Shown here one piece after another: positions 43,805 through 53,338 of a stretch of DNA of 53,585 nt (position 1 is the first letter of the stretch; every line of letters begins with the position of its first letter). The notes under the pieces are model-generated. The model worked only from the letters and a program-made list of their open reading frames with translations. It did no database searches and was not told where the DNA came from. Made by a program: the position numbers and the translations under genes. Source of the DNA: Bacteroidales bacterium (GTDB lineage Bacteria; Bacteroidota; Bacteroidia; Bacteroidales; JAADGE01); NCBI GenBank assembly GCA_021648725.1, contig JAKISF010000024.1, positions 1 through 53,585 on the forward strand. The letters run 5' to 3'.

Positions 43805-44194
43805 ATGTTAGAACCTTTAGAAATTCACAAGTCAAAACTTATACCGGAAGTTATCTTAGATAAACAAAAAAATATTTTTAAAATTTCGGGCAAATCAATA
43901 ACAGTTAATACAGCCGAATTTTATTCACAAATAATACTTTGGTTTGAAAAGTATCTTACAAATCCTAATAAATGCACCAAATTAGAGTTACAACTTGAAT
44001 ATTTAAACTCATCATCTTCAATACAAATTAATCGGTTAATGAGTTTGTTAGAAAAAAATGAAGATGCCGAAAAAGAAATAAAGATAATTTGGCTGTATGA
44101 AAATGATGACGAATTAATATATGAAATAGGCAAAGAGCTTCAAAACTCAACAAAACTTGATTTTAAACTGCAAGAAATAGAACTAAGCAATTAA
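43805..44194 (+). CDS. SiaC-like regulatory protein 5 (DUF1987)
   Basis: A 129-residue paralogue, the shortest, lacking the acidic tail (IPEVILDKQKNIF, GKSITVNTAEFYSQIILWFEKY, LEYLNSSSSIQI with Ser69). It is the last gene of the cluster, 77 bases after copy 4. Its stop overlaps the stop of the convergent GGGP synthase gene by 4 bases, so there is no room for a separate terminator between them. Confidence 0.82.
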   Translation: MLEPLEIHKSKLIPEVILDKQKNIFKISGKSITVNTAEFYSQIILWFEKYLTNPNKCTKLELQLEYLNSSSSIQINRLMSLLEKNEDAEKEIKIIWLYENDDELIYEIGKELQNSTKLDFKLQEIELSN

Positions 44195-44913
44195 AAAGAA
44201 TGGATTTTCTCTGAAAATTGCTTAATTAACTCCGGTTTTCTTTCAAAAGCAGTTCCTGTTACAATAATATCTGCTCCCGAGCGGCAAACCTTTTCAACAG
44301 ATTCAACATCTTTAAATCCGCCTCCGACAATTAACGGAATATTAATAGAGCCTTTGACTTCTTTAACCATTTCTTCGGCAACATGATTTATTGCACCGCT
44401 TCCGGCTTCCAAATAAATTAATTTATTACCTGTTAATTCTCCGGCAATTGCAGTAGCAGCGGCAATATCAGGTTTATTAAACGGAATAGGTTTTGTGTTA
44501 CTCATATATTCAACAGATGATTTATTACCTCCGTCAACCAAAATATAACCGGTTGAAATAATCTCTAATTTGCTTTTTTTAAGAAAAGGTGCGGCAATTA
44601 CATGATTTCCTATCAATAAATCCGGGTTTCTTCCCGAAATTAAGGACAGAAGTAAAATTCCGTCTGCTTTATCAGAAATTTGCAAAATACTGCCGGGGAA
44701 AAGTATAACCGGCAAGTCTGAATTTTGTTTAATAATTTCAATTGTATCATCCAAACCGGAAGAAACAAGGCTTCCGCCTACCAAAAAAAAGTCTGCACCG
44801 TCATTCTGCGATTTCTCTGAAACAAATGCAAGCCTGTCATTCGATTGTTTATCAGGATCTATTAAAACTGCAAGTTTCTTTCTGTTCGAATTAAATATAG
44901 AATTATATAACAC
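44191..44913 (-). CDS. Geranylgeranylglyceryl-phosphate synthase (group II)
   Basis: A 240-residue TIM-barrel prenyltransferase of the GGGPS/PcrB family. Visible motifs are VLIDPDK near residue 16-22, LVGGSLVSSGLDD, ILFPGS, YILVDGGNKSS, IYLEAGSGA and IVGGGFKD with IIVTGTAFE. It joins a polyprenyl group to sn-glycerol-1-phosphate; group II enzymes occur in Bacteroidota, where the product's fate is still poorly known. It is convergent with the last SiaC-like gene, with overlapping stops. Confidence 0.9.
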   Translation of the reverse strand: MLYNSIFNSNRKKLAVLIDPDKQSNDRLAFVSEKSQNDGADFFLVGGSLVSSGLDDTIEIIKQNSDLPVILFPGSILQISDKADGILLLSLISGRNPDLLIGNHVIAAPFLKKSKLEIISTGYILVDGGNKSSVEYMSNTKPIPFNKPDIAAATAIAGELTGNKLIYLEAGSGAINHVAEEMVKEVKGSINIPLIVGGGFKDVESVEKVCRSGADIIVTGTAFERKPELIKQFSEKIHSF

Positions 44914-45072
44914 TTTATAGTTTAATTTTATAACATAAGCATTATCAAAAATAAATATTTTTTTCGGAAAACATAACTTTTAATTTGAATTATGAACGAA
45001 AGTTTAAAGGTAAACTTAAAAATACAACAAAGCATAACATTTTATACGATTAATAAATGCTTATTGCTTCAA

Positions 45073-48000
45073 TTATATAAAAAACTGACTCAAATCATCA
45101 CTTGATATAAGGTGTCCGCCGTTGTTACCGCCTTCCGGACCCAATTCAATTACATAATCAGCATAACGAATAATATCTCGATTATGCTCGGTAAGAATAA
45201 TTGAATTTCCTTTATCGCACATATAATCCATTAGTTTTAAAAGCGTTTCCGTATCTTTAAAATGAAGCCCGGTTGTCGGTTCATCAAATAAATACAGGGT
45301 TTTACCATGCTGCTTTTCAGATAATGATAAAGCTAATTTTATACGTTGCAATTCTCCTCCGGAAAATGTGTTAAGACTTTGCCCGAGTGTTAAATAATCA
45401 AGTCCGATTTGCGAAAGCACATAAAAATAAGACAATAGCTTTTTATTATCTGAAAAAAACTTACTTGCTTCTGAAACCGTAAGATGCATAACTTCAAAAA
45501 TTGATTTATCTTTATATTTGATATTCAACACCTTATTCTGAAATCTTTTTCCTTTGCATTCCTCACAAATTGTATAAACATCTGCCAAAAAATCCATTGC
45601 GGTTTTTATCTTTCCTGTTCCTTTGCAGTTTTCGCACCTTCCGCCTTTTGTATTAAACGAAAAATCCGTTTTTTTAATGCCTTGTTCTTTTGCCGATTCT
45701 TCTTCTGCAAATAAAGTTCTGATTATGTCAAAAAAGCCGATATAAGTTGCCGTATTGCTTGACGCACTTTTTCCCGGAAGGTTTTGATTAACATAAATAA
45801 TTTTACTGAACTTTTCAAAACCCTTAATATTTTTACAATTTACCGGACGTTTTGCATTTGCCGACTTATAAAGCACATCAAATAAAAGGCTTGATTTTCC
45901 GCTTCCCGAAACACCTGTAATTGCCGTAATTCCGCCCGAAGGAAACTCAACATTAATATTTTTCAGATTATTGGCATAAGCATTTTCAATTAAAATACCC
46001 TTGCTTAATCTTCGTTTCTTAAAATTTAAACTTATCGGATTTCTCAGATACTTACCTGTTAATGAGCCTGATGCAGAAATAATATTTTGCAGGCTTCCTT
46101 CTGCAACTATCTCCCCTCCTCCGCTTCCTGCTCCGGGTCCGAGGTCAATAATATTATCGGCACAAGAAATTATATCAGCATCGTGTTCAACAACAATTAC
46201 CGTATTGCCCTCATTACGAAGCTTGTATAATAAGTTTATCAGTTTTTTCGTATCTTTATAATGAAGCCCTATGCTCGGTTCATCCAAAATATAAGTGATG
46301 CCGGTTAAACCCGAAACAAGTTGTCCTGCAAGTTGCATACGCCTTGATTCTCCGCCGGATAATGTATTGCTTCTTCTGTCAATTGTAAGGTACGAAAGAC
46401 CGATGTCATTTAAAACATTTAATCTGTTCAGAACTTCGACACGTATATTTTTAATTATCTTCAGAGTGCCTTTATCTTTAATTATATTTTCAAGCGAATT
46501 AAAAAAAGTAATGCTTTGTTTAACCGATAAAGCTGATAGTTCAGCAATATTTTTTTCTGCAAATTTTACCGAAGTTGACTCTTTTCTAAGACGTGTTCCT
46601 TTGCATATTTTACATTGTTCTTGTTTCATAATCGGCAGCATGCTGTCGCCTCTTTTATCTGCATGTTTTCTTTCAAATTCTTCATTAACAAGTTTTAAAA
46701 ACCCAAGCCATTTTGTCGTGAATTTGTGTGAGCCTTCAACATTTTTCCGTTTATATTTCCAATCAACATCATAAGTTTGCTTACCTGTTCCGAACATTGC
46801 AATATCCTGTGCATCAGAGCTTAGCCTGTTCCACGGAAGTGTAAAATCAATTAAGTGTGTTTTACCGACTTCATATAAAATTGCAATATATTGACCGAAA
46901 TAATCATCGTAAAATTTACCGGTTTTATGCCCGCTCATTGCACCCTTCCCGAAAGCAAGTTCAGGATTTGAAATTAATTTTTCAACATCGCAAACAATAC
47001 TGTAACCCAAACCTTTGCAAGTAGAACAAGCTCCTTGTTCATGATTAAATGAAAACATTGAACTTGTTAAAATTTCATGTTCTTCTGAATTACATTTTCT
47101 GCACCTTCTTTTGTTAAGTTTGCTTCCGCAATCGGAACAATAAGTTGTTCCCGCTCTTGAAAACAGAAGTCTGTAATAATCATAAATTTCTGTTTGTGTT
47201 CCGAGTGTTGATCGTTGATTTTGTGTTTTCGACTTACTGTTTATTGCAATTGCCGGCGTAATTCCTTTTGCTTCTTCAAAAGAAGCATCTTCTTTTTGTT
47301 TTATAAAAGTTCGCAAATAGGTTGAAAGACTTTCGAAATAACGTTTCTGACCTTCTGCAAAAATTGTATCGAATGCCAAAGAAGATTTTCCGCTTCCTGA
47401 TACACCGGTAATAACAGTTAGTTTATTAACAGGAATAGAAACATTAATGTTTTTTAAATTGTGCGTTGTAACCCCCTTAAATTCAATCGGTTTTGATGTA
47501 TTAAAATGATTTCTCTTAATTGATTTAGAATGCTTATTTTCAAATATTTGTTTTAATTCTTTTCCGATAACTGATTTTTTGTTTTCAATAAGTGCTTCGG
47601 GGGTTCCTACTGCAATAATTTTACCGCCTTTATAACCGCTTCCCGGACCTATATCAACCACATAATCGGCCGATTTAATAATATCGATATTATGCTCGAT
47701 AATAATAACCGTATTTCCTGCATCGACTAAATTATTTAATGACTTCAGCAAAATTTCAATATCATAAAAATGCAAGCCTGTGGTTGGTTCATCAAGAATA
47801 TAAAGTGTATGCCCTTTAGCTTTTTTACTTAATTCGGAAGCTAATTTAACGCGTTGAGCCTCACCGCCAGACAGCGTTGTTGCCGGTTGTCCGAGTGTAA
47901 TATATCCCAAGCCCAGTTCTTTCAAAGTTGATAAATACTGCATCAACTTCGTTTGGTCTTTAAAAAATTCGCAAGCTTCATTTACGGACATTTCAAGAAC

Positions 48001-49983
48001 TTCGTATATGCTTTTACTATTATATTTAACGGAAAGTGTTTCATTATTAAATCGTTTTCCGTTACATTCAGAACAAATAATGCTCACGTTTCCCATAAAG
48101 TGCATTCCTATTTGTTGTACACCGGCACCTTCGCAGGTTTCACATCTTCCGCCTTTGTTATTAAAAGAAAAGCGACCTTTTTTCCATGTTTTTTCTTTTG
48201 ATTCGGGTAAATCGGCAAATAAATCTCTTATATAATCAAACAGTTTTGTATAAGTTGCGGGGTTGCTTCGCGGCGTTCTGCCGATGGGTGACTGATTAAT
48301 TTCAATGATTTTTGAAATATGCCCAACACCCTGAATATCAATATGCTTTCCGATAACCAATTTTGTTGCTTCTTGCAATTCGGCTTTTAATTTGTTTGCC
48401 AGAATATCATGAATTAAACTTGATTTCCCCGCACCCGAAACCCCGGTTACAACATTTAACACACCAAGCGGAAATTCAACATTAATATTCTTTAAGTTAT
48501 GGTGAGATGCTCCGGTTATTTTAATGAATTTACCGTTTCCTTTTCGTCTTTGTAAAGGAATTTTAATTTGCCGTTTTCCGGAAAGAAAATCGTGTGTGAT
48601 GCTGTCTTTTATATCTTTTGTCAGAAAATCATTCATACTGCCGGAAAACAATAAGTTTCCGCCGTTTATACCGGCAAAAGTTCCTATATCGATAATCCGG
48701 TCGGCATTTCTGATTGTATCTTCATCATGTTCAACAATTAAAACCGTATTTCCGTTGGCGGTAAGTTCTTGCAATACTGACAACAACTTTTTATTATCCT
48801 TCGGGTGCAAACCGATTGAAGGTTCGTCTAAAACAAATAAAGCTCCCCGAAGTTGTGATGCAACTTGATTTGTCAGTCTTATTCGTTGTGCTTCTCCGCC
48901 CGAAAGTGTTGTTGATTCTCTGTTTAAAGTTAAATATTCTAATCCGAGGCGTAAAAGTAAATCTGTTCGTTTTAAAATTTCATTGCGAACAGGGTTTACA
49001 ATGTTCTTTTTCTCAGAATCAAATAAGGTTATTTTAAAGAAGTGATGTAATTCTGAAATATTCAGTTCTGTAAAATCGGCAATTGTTTTGTCGTAAAACA
49101 TTACGTTTAAAGCATCTTTATTCAGTCGTTTACCTTTGCATACCGAACATTTTTGCGTTGTAACGAATCGTAATATGTTTTTATTTCTGTCTCTTTTAAG
49201 GATGTCGTCCATTACCGGAATTATTCCTTTATAAAAACCTTCTTCACGAGGTTTTACGGTAATACCGCTCCATTTCATACGACTTTCTAAAGAGTGTTTT
49301 CCGAAAAGAACTTTTATTTTATCGGTTCCGTAAAGTATTATCTTTTTCTGTTCTTCTGCTAAGTTTTTCCAGGGAATATCTACGTTAAACCCGTGTGCAT
49401 TGCAGACTTGATTCATTACATCAATGGTAACTTGTGAATAAACGGTATAACCACTCGGTGTTGTGATAACTAATGCTCCTTCGCGTAAAGTTTTTGAATC
49501 ATCTTCAATGAGTTTATTAACATCAATTTTATCCTCTACACCTAAGCCCTTGCAATTGGGACAAGCTCCGTAATGTGAATTAAATGAAAATAATCGGCGT
49601 TCAATCTTTTTTTTGGCAGGTTGTACAGGTTTTCCTAAGCGAGCAAACAGTAATCGTAAATAATCGTACAATTCAGACATTGTTCCGACCGTTGAACGCG
49701 GATTGCGAATAACAGTTTTTTGATTAACTGAAATTGTAGGCGGTAACCCGGTTATTTTAATGACTTCGGGACGATTAAGCCGTTTAAAGTATTGTCTTAC
49801 GTGCGTTGAAAATGATTCAAGGTAACGTCTTTGCCCTTCGTTGCAGATAATATCATAAACCAAAGATGATTTTCCTGACCCTGAAACACCGGTTACAACA
49901 GTAATTTTATTATGCTCAATTTCGACATTAATATTTTTAAGGTTATATTCGGATGCTCCGGTTATTTTCAGCTTTTTATTCAA
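45073..49983 (-). CDS. Tandem-fused UvrA-like ATPase lacking the UvrB-binding domain
   Basis: A 1636-residue protein with four ABC ATPase domains, where normal UvrA (about 940 residues) has two. Walker A motifs GVSGSGKS or GVSGAGKS occur near residues 32, 510, 855 and 1355, each with LSGGE- or FSGGE-type signatures. Each half keeps the UvrA zinc modules ([47 protein letters not shown]) but passes from [10 protein letters not shown] almost straight to the second zinc module, so the UvrB-binding domain is missing. This matches fused UvrA2-like proteins linked to drug or damage tolerance rather than core repair; a normal uvrA is expected elsewhere in the genome. Confidence 0.9.
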   Translation of the reverse strand: MNKKLKITGASEYNLKNINVEIEHNKITVVTGVSGSGKSSLVYDIICNEGQRRYLESFSTHVRQYFKRLNRPEVIKITGLPPTISVNQKTVIRNPRSTVGTMSELYDYLRLLFARLGKPVQPAKKKIERRLFSFNSHYGACPNCKGLGVEDKIDVNKLIEDDSKTLREGALVITTPSGYTVYSQVTIDVMNQVCNAHGFNVDIPWKNLAEEQKKIILYGTDKIKVLFGKHSLESRMKWSGITVKPREEGFYKGIIPVMDDILKRDRNKNILRFVTTQKCSVCKGKRLNKDALNVMFYDKTIADFTELNISELHHFFKITLFDSEKKNIVNPVRNEILKRTDLLLRLGLEYLTLNRESTTLSGGEAQRIRLTNQVASQLRGALFVLDEPSIGLHPKDNKKLLSVLQELTANGNTVLIVEHDEDTIRNADRIIDIGTFAGINGGNLLFSGSMNDFLTKDIKDSITHDFLSGKRQIKIPLQRRKGNGKFIKITGASHHNLKNINVEFPLGVLNVVTGVSGAGKSSLIHDILANKLKAELQEATKLVIGKHIDIQGVGHISKIIEINQSPIGRTPRSNPATYTKLFDYIRDLFADLPESKEKTWKKGRFSFNNKGGRCETCEGAGVQQIGMHFMGNVSIICSECNGKRFNNETLSVKYNSKSIYEVLEMSVNEACEFFKDQTKLMQYLSTLKELGLGYITLGQPATTLSGGEAQRVKLASELSKKAKGHTLYILDEPTTGLHFYDIEILLKSLNNLVDAGNTVIIIEHNIDIIKSADYVVDIGPGSGYKGGKIIAVGTPEALIENKKSVIGKELKQIFENKHSKSIKRNHFNTSKPIEFKGVTTHNLKNINVSIPVNKLTVITGVSGSGKSSLAFDTIFAEGQKRYFESLSTYLRTFIKQKEDASFEEAKGITPAIAINSKSKTQNQRSTLGTQTEIYDYYRLLFSRAGTTYCSDCGSKLNKRRCRKCNSEEHEILTSSMFSFNHEQGACSTCKGLGYSIVCDVEKLISNPELAFGKGAMSGHKTGKFYDDYFGQYIAILYEVGKTHLIDFTLPWNRLSSDAQDIAMFGTGKQTYDVDWKYKRKNVEGSHKFTTKWLGFLKLVNEEFERKHADKRGDSMLPIMKQEQCKICKGTRLRKESTSVKFAEKNIAELSALSVKQSITFFNSLENIIKDKGTLKIIKNIRVEVLNRLNVLNDIGLSYLTIDRRSNTLSGGESRRMQLAGQLVSGLTGITYILDEPSIGLHYKDTKKLINLLYKLRNEGNTVIVVEHDADIISCADNIIDLGPGAGSGGGEIVAEGSLQNIISASGSLTGKYLRNPISLNFKKRRLSKGILIENAYANNLKNINVEFPSGGITAITGVSGSGKSSLLFDVLYKSANAKRPVNCKNIKGFEKFSKIIYVNQNLPGKSASSNTATYIGFFDIIRTLFAEEESAKEQGIKKTDFSFNTKGGRCENCKGTGKIKTAMDFLADVYTICEECKGKRFQNKVLNIKYKDKSIFEVMHLTVSEASKFFSDNKKLLSYFYVLSQIGLDYLTLGQSLNTFSGGELQRIKLALSLSEKQHGKTLYLFDEPTTGLHFKDTETLLKLMDYMCDKGNSIILTEHNRDIIRYADYVIELGPEGGNNGGHLISSDDLSQFFI

Positions 49984-50097
49984 ATTAGATTAAATTATTA
50001 ATACAAAGGAAGTACAATACTTAGGTATGGTGGTACATCAAGTTAAAAAGTAAAAAAATAATTTATTTTGCTGCTTATATATTCCGGAAAGAGATTA

Positions 50098-50658
50098 TTA
50101 ATAATCCAAAGCACCTCTCATCGGTTTTGTTCCGTTAAGGTAAACTCTTATTCCGGCTTTATTTCCTATAATATTTCCTTCATCGTCATATCTGAAATAG
50201 GCCAGCATTATTGAATTTACTTGTTTATACATTTTTAATTGTTTTTCATCGAAATACCAATCTTCAGTAAATAATATTTGTCCTATATCTTTTCGGCTGT
50301 ATTGACTATCTAACTCCTTTACTTCTTCAATTGTCATTTCTTTACCCGTAGTATATTCGTATGCTTTGAGTTTTCCGTCATATACGGCTTTAAAAATATG
50401 GTTTGCAAGTATTTCGGTTTTTGCACCTCCCAGCCAATCTTTCATATAGTATTCTTCTGAGGGCTCGGGGTTAATAACATTTGTAATATACATTATGCTG
50501 TCAGCAATAACAACTGCCGAGTCACTTGCATTAACAAGTTCGGTATTTATTTTTTTGTTATCTCCGGTATCTGTTTTTTGTATTTTGTCTGTTTTTTCAG
50601 ATTTGCATGCAAACAAAATAAGAAAAATTAATGTTGAAATGATTTTAAAGAATTTCAT
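50098..50658 (-). CDS. Lipoprotein, possibly GldN/PorN-like
   Basis: A 186-residue lipoprotein with lipobox LFAC (Cys18) and a Lys/Thr-rich linker. The rest (IFKAVYDGKLKAYEYTTGKEMTIEEVKEL ... the EDWYFDEKQLKMYKQV segment ... DDEGNIIGNKAGIRVYL) has the order of features I associate with GldN/PorN, a periplasmic T9SS ring component: a GKIxAY strand, then a W(F/Y)FD motif, then a DxxG turn. It is shorter than GldN and is not near gldKLM, so a distant homologue or unrelated lipoprotein is also possible. Confidence 0.55.
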   Translation of the reverse strand: MKFFKIISTLIFLILFACKSEKTDKIQKTDTGDNKKINTELVNASDSAVVIADSIMYITNVINPEPSEEYYMKDWLGGAKTEILANHIFKAVYDGKLKAYEYTTGKEMTIEEVKELDSQYSRKDIGQILFTEDWYFDEKQLKMYKQVNSIMLAYFRYDDEGNIIGNKAGIRVYLNGTKPMRGALDY

Positions 50659-50734
50659 TTTATCTAAATTAGAATTGTTAAATAATATGTTGCAAATTAA
50701 TAAAGAAACTTTTTTATAAAAAATATTCTGTTAT

Positions 50735-51385
50735 TTATTCTTCAATTATTATATCATTTTTAAGTTCATTAGTATCATTAGGTTTAATTGAGTAACCATT
50801 TTTTAACAAGAGGTTGCCGTACAAATGTATGGCCGTTATTATTCCCTCGGCTGTTTTATTCTTTTTTATTCCTGAAACAATAGTATCTACAAGCTCTTTA
50901 TGTTCCTTATCTTCAATTTTTTGATTAATTCCGGAATCTGCAATAATTTTTACCCGGTGTTCAAATTCGCTGATAAAAATTAATATTCCGGTTCTGTCTT
51001 TCGTATTAAAAACTTCTTCGTTTATGAAAGCTTCGGTTGCTTTTTTATGAACAGCTTCTTCTTTCTTTTTCGAACTTATTAATACTCTTTTAATAAACGG
51101 AATAAAACTTACCGAAATAAATGTTAAACCCATGAGTACAATCTGGAAAATACTGTAATTAAGAATGTTAAACTTAAAAGGCAAAAGCCAGAAGTAAGAA
51201 AGAGCATTAATAATTATAAGGAATAAAATACTTGCAAACAGACTTGCCCATGCAACCGTTCCGTTATAATTATCACTTTTTTTTACAAAAAAGGTAACTA
51301 TTTCTCCCGAAGTTGTTTTTTCGACTTTTCTTACCGCTTCTTTAATATTTTGTTTTTCTTGTTCGGTAAATTTTATTTTTTTCAT
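50735..51385 (-). CDS. TPM-domain membrane protein 1
   Basis: A 216-residue protein with a TPM (TLP18.3/Psb32/MOLO-1) domain split by two membrane helices: N-terminal TTSGEIVTFFVKKSDNY, hydrophobic segments about 47-70 and 78-98, then VFNTKDRTGILIFISEFEHRVKIIADSGI. No Gly-rich tail. TPM proteins are linked to membrane-protein quality control or photosystem repair in other organisms; in Bacteroidota the role is unknown. It lies 22 bases after the second TPM gene. Confidence 0.82.
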   Translation of the reverse strand: MKKIKFTEQEKQNIKEAVRKVEKTTSGEIVTFFVKKSDNYNGTVAWASLFASILFLIIINALSYFWLLPFKFNILNYSIFQIVLMGLTFISVSFIPFIKRVLISSKKKEEAVHKKATEAFINEEVFNTKDRTGILIFISEFEHRVKIIADSGINQKIEDKEHKELVDTIVSGIKKNKTAEGIITAIHLYGNLLLKNGYSIKPNDTNELKNDIIIEE

Positions 51386-51407
51386 TTTCTTTATTTTTTA
51401 ATTTTAA

Positions 51408-52325
51408 TTACCAAGAACCCGAAGCTCCTCCGCCTCCGAAACTGCCTCCGCCTCCGCTGTAACTTGAACTTGAGCTGCTTGATGAGGAGCTCCAACTACT
51501 TGATGAATAAGAGCCGCCACTATATGAGCTTCCGCTTGAAAAGTTCCAGTATTTCTTTTTTCCTGTTAATGTTCCGATCAAATTAATTAAAAACGGAATT
51601 ATATTTATAAAGCCTGTAGCCCACATAAATGCGTATGCCACACTAAAATCATTACTAATAATTCCTGCGAGCAATTGGATTCCTAAAATTCCGATAATAA
51701 CCAAAGACATTACCCAAAACTTTGATTTAAGCAAAAAGTAGGGAACAAACATTGTCAGCACTATTATAATAAATAAAGTTATAATCAAATTATCTGCGGA
51801 AGAATTTTCAGGAGTACTAATCTCTGAAATTTCATCAACAGTAGGCAATACTCCTGAAATTAATCCGATAATTCTGTCAATCCCGGCGTCAATGCCTTCA
51901 TAAAAATCTCCGCTTTTTAATTGAGGAGTTATCTTATTATCTATAATGTATTGTGCTTCGGCATCTGTTATTATTGCCTCAAGTCCGTATCCGACTTCGA
52001 TTCTGAGTTTTCTGTCATTTTTTGCTATCAGTAAAATTATTCCGCCATCGTTTTCCGCCGATCCTATTTTCCATTTTTCAGCTAATCGTATTGAATATTC
52101 CTCTATACTTTCTTCGCCTGTTGTAGGCAACATAAACACAACAATTTGCCCGCTGTTATTTTGCTCAAACTGCATTAGTTTATTTTCAATGTTCTTAAGT
52201 TGAAAATCATACAGCGTATATGTTAAATCAGTAACCGGACCTTTAAGGTCAGGAATAGGAATCTTTTCAGCAAAAGAAAGGTTGCAAATTATTAATGTTA
52301 TTATTATCAGTATTGTTTTTTTCAT
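51408..52325 (-). CDS. TPM-domain protein 2 with Gly/Ser-rich tail (YgcG-like)
   Basis: A 305-residue protein of the YgcG/TPM type. Signal peptide ends LSFAEK; the TPM domain (about 20-150) has VTDLTYTL, QIVVFMLPTTGEESIEEY, NDRKLRIEVGYGLE; two or three membrane helices follow (about 176-260), and the C-terminus is Ser/Gly-rich, ending SFGGGGASGSW. It lies 32 bases after the third TPM gene and 22 before the first, so the three form one leftward unit. A lemA gene, a frequent neighbour, is not in the window. Confidence 0.85.
   Translation of the reverse strand: MKKTILIIITLIICNLSFAEKIPIPDLKGPVTDLTYTLYDFQLKNIENKLMQFEQNNSGQIVVFMLPTTGEESIEEYSIRLAEKWKIGSAENDGGIILLIAKNDRKLRIEVGYGLEAIITDAEAQYIIDNKITPQLKSGDFYEGIDAGIDRIIGLISGVLPTVDEISEISTPENSSADNLIITLFIIIVLTMFVPYFLLKSKFWVMSLVIIGILGIQLLAGIISNDFSVAYAFMWATGFINIIPFLINLIGTLTGKKKYWNFSSGSSYSGGSYSSSSWSSSSSSSSSSYSGGGGSFGGGGASGSW
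51411..51530. repeat. Ser/Gly-codon low-complexity tract
   Basis: The end of the second TPM gene is about 40 codons of Ser, Gly and Tyr (runs of Ser, then GGGG) ending GSW. A similar tract closes the third TPM gene at about 52361-52500. The shared ending SFGGGGA(S/T)GSW suggests selection on the terminus. Confidence 0.7.
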
Positions 52326-52357
52326 ATAAACTTATTTTAAAATGTATCTGTTTGTTT

Positions 52358-53338
52358 TTACCACGAACCGGTTGCACCGCCTCCTCCGAAACTGCCCCCT
52401 CCTCCGCTATAGCTTGAGCTGCTTGATGAATTTGAACTGTATGAGCCCGAACTGTACGAACCGGAAGAAGAACTCCAACTTCCTGACGAACCTGGATGAG
52501 AACTCGAACTTCTTGAGAAAAAACCTGACGGATCATTTCCGGTTCTCTTTCCCCAAATATATGCAGCTGTCTTTATTATTAAAATAATTAAAATAGGGAA
52601 TACAGAAAATACGGAATAGATAAAACCAAATAGTAATAATCCGGATGAGAAACCTAATAACAGATTAATTCCGACTATCAATATCATTAGTATCAGGTAA
52701 AAAAGTATACCTTTCTTTAAAAAAACATATGGCATAAAAGCTGTTAACGACATTAATATAATAGCTGTTACATACCACAGCATACTAACATCTTTTGTTT
52801 CTTTTTCAGGCTTTTCTTTTACTTTAAGTTCGACAAAAGTTTCTTGAATATTAATATTTCCTTTTATTGATTCTGAAATTGCATCAATTCCGTTATAAAT
52901 TCCGTTATAAAAGTTACCGTTTTTAAATTCCGGTGTTATGATGTTATCAATAATGTATTCAGCATCTGCATCAGTGATTTTATTTTCGAGTCCGTAGCCG
53001 ACTTCAATTCTTAATTTTCGGTCGTTTTTTGCAATTAAAAGAATGATACCGTCATCATTTTCTGCTGACCCTATCTCCCATTTTTCGGCTAATCGAATTG
53101 AATATTCTTCAATACTTTCTTCTCCGGTAGTAGGCAACATTAATACAGCAATTTGCCTTGAACTGTCTTTCTCAAAATTCAATAATTTGTTTTCTAATTG
53201 AATTATCTCAATTTGGCTTAGGGTTTCGGTTAAATCAGTAACAGGGCTTTTTAATTCCGGAATAGGGATAGTTTGTGCCGAAATAAAATTTGTGATATTT
53301 AAAAATAGATAAACTATAAAAAATTTCGCAATTTTCAT
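52358..53338 (-). CDS. TPM-domain protein 3 with Gly/Ser-rich tail (YgcG-like)
   Basis: A 326-residue paralogue of the second TPM protein. Signal peptide ends FISAQ; the TPM domain shares the long stretch MLPTTGEESIEEYSIRLAEKW and the NDRKLRIEVGYGLE segment with its neighbour. Membrane helices lie about 180-260 and the tail is Ser/Gly-rich (SSSSSYSGGGG) ending GATGSW. It is the first gene of the leftward TPM unit; the 247 bases beyond it to the window end hold no recognised gene, promoter box or RNA. Confidence 0.85.
   Translation of the reverse strand: MKIAKFFIVYLFLNITNFISAQTIPIPELKSPVTDLTETLSQIEIIQLENKLLNFEKDSSRQIAVLMLPTTGEESIEEYSIRLAEKWEIGSAENDDGIILLIAKNDRKLRIEVGYGLENKITDADAEYIIDNIITPEFKNGNFYNGIYNGIDAISESIKGNINIQETFVELKVKEKPEKETKDVSMLWYVTAIILMSLTAFMPYVFLKKGILFYLILMILIVGINLLLGFSSGLLLFGFIYSVFSVFPILIILIIKTAAYIWGKRTGNDPSGFFSRSSSSHPGSSGSWSSSSGSYSSGSYSSNSSSSSSYSGGGGSFGGGGATGSW

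Larger units (their letters stand above)
41937..44194 (+). repeat. Five-copy tandem array of SiaC-like genes
   Basis: Five same-strand genes of 129-137 codons, aligned without gaps over the first 70 residues, separated by 38-87 bases. Identical positions include the (A/S/K)G(R/K)SI, FY and EY(F/L)NS positions. DNA identity is low enough that the copies are old rather than a recent expansion. Confidence 0.8.
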
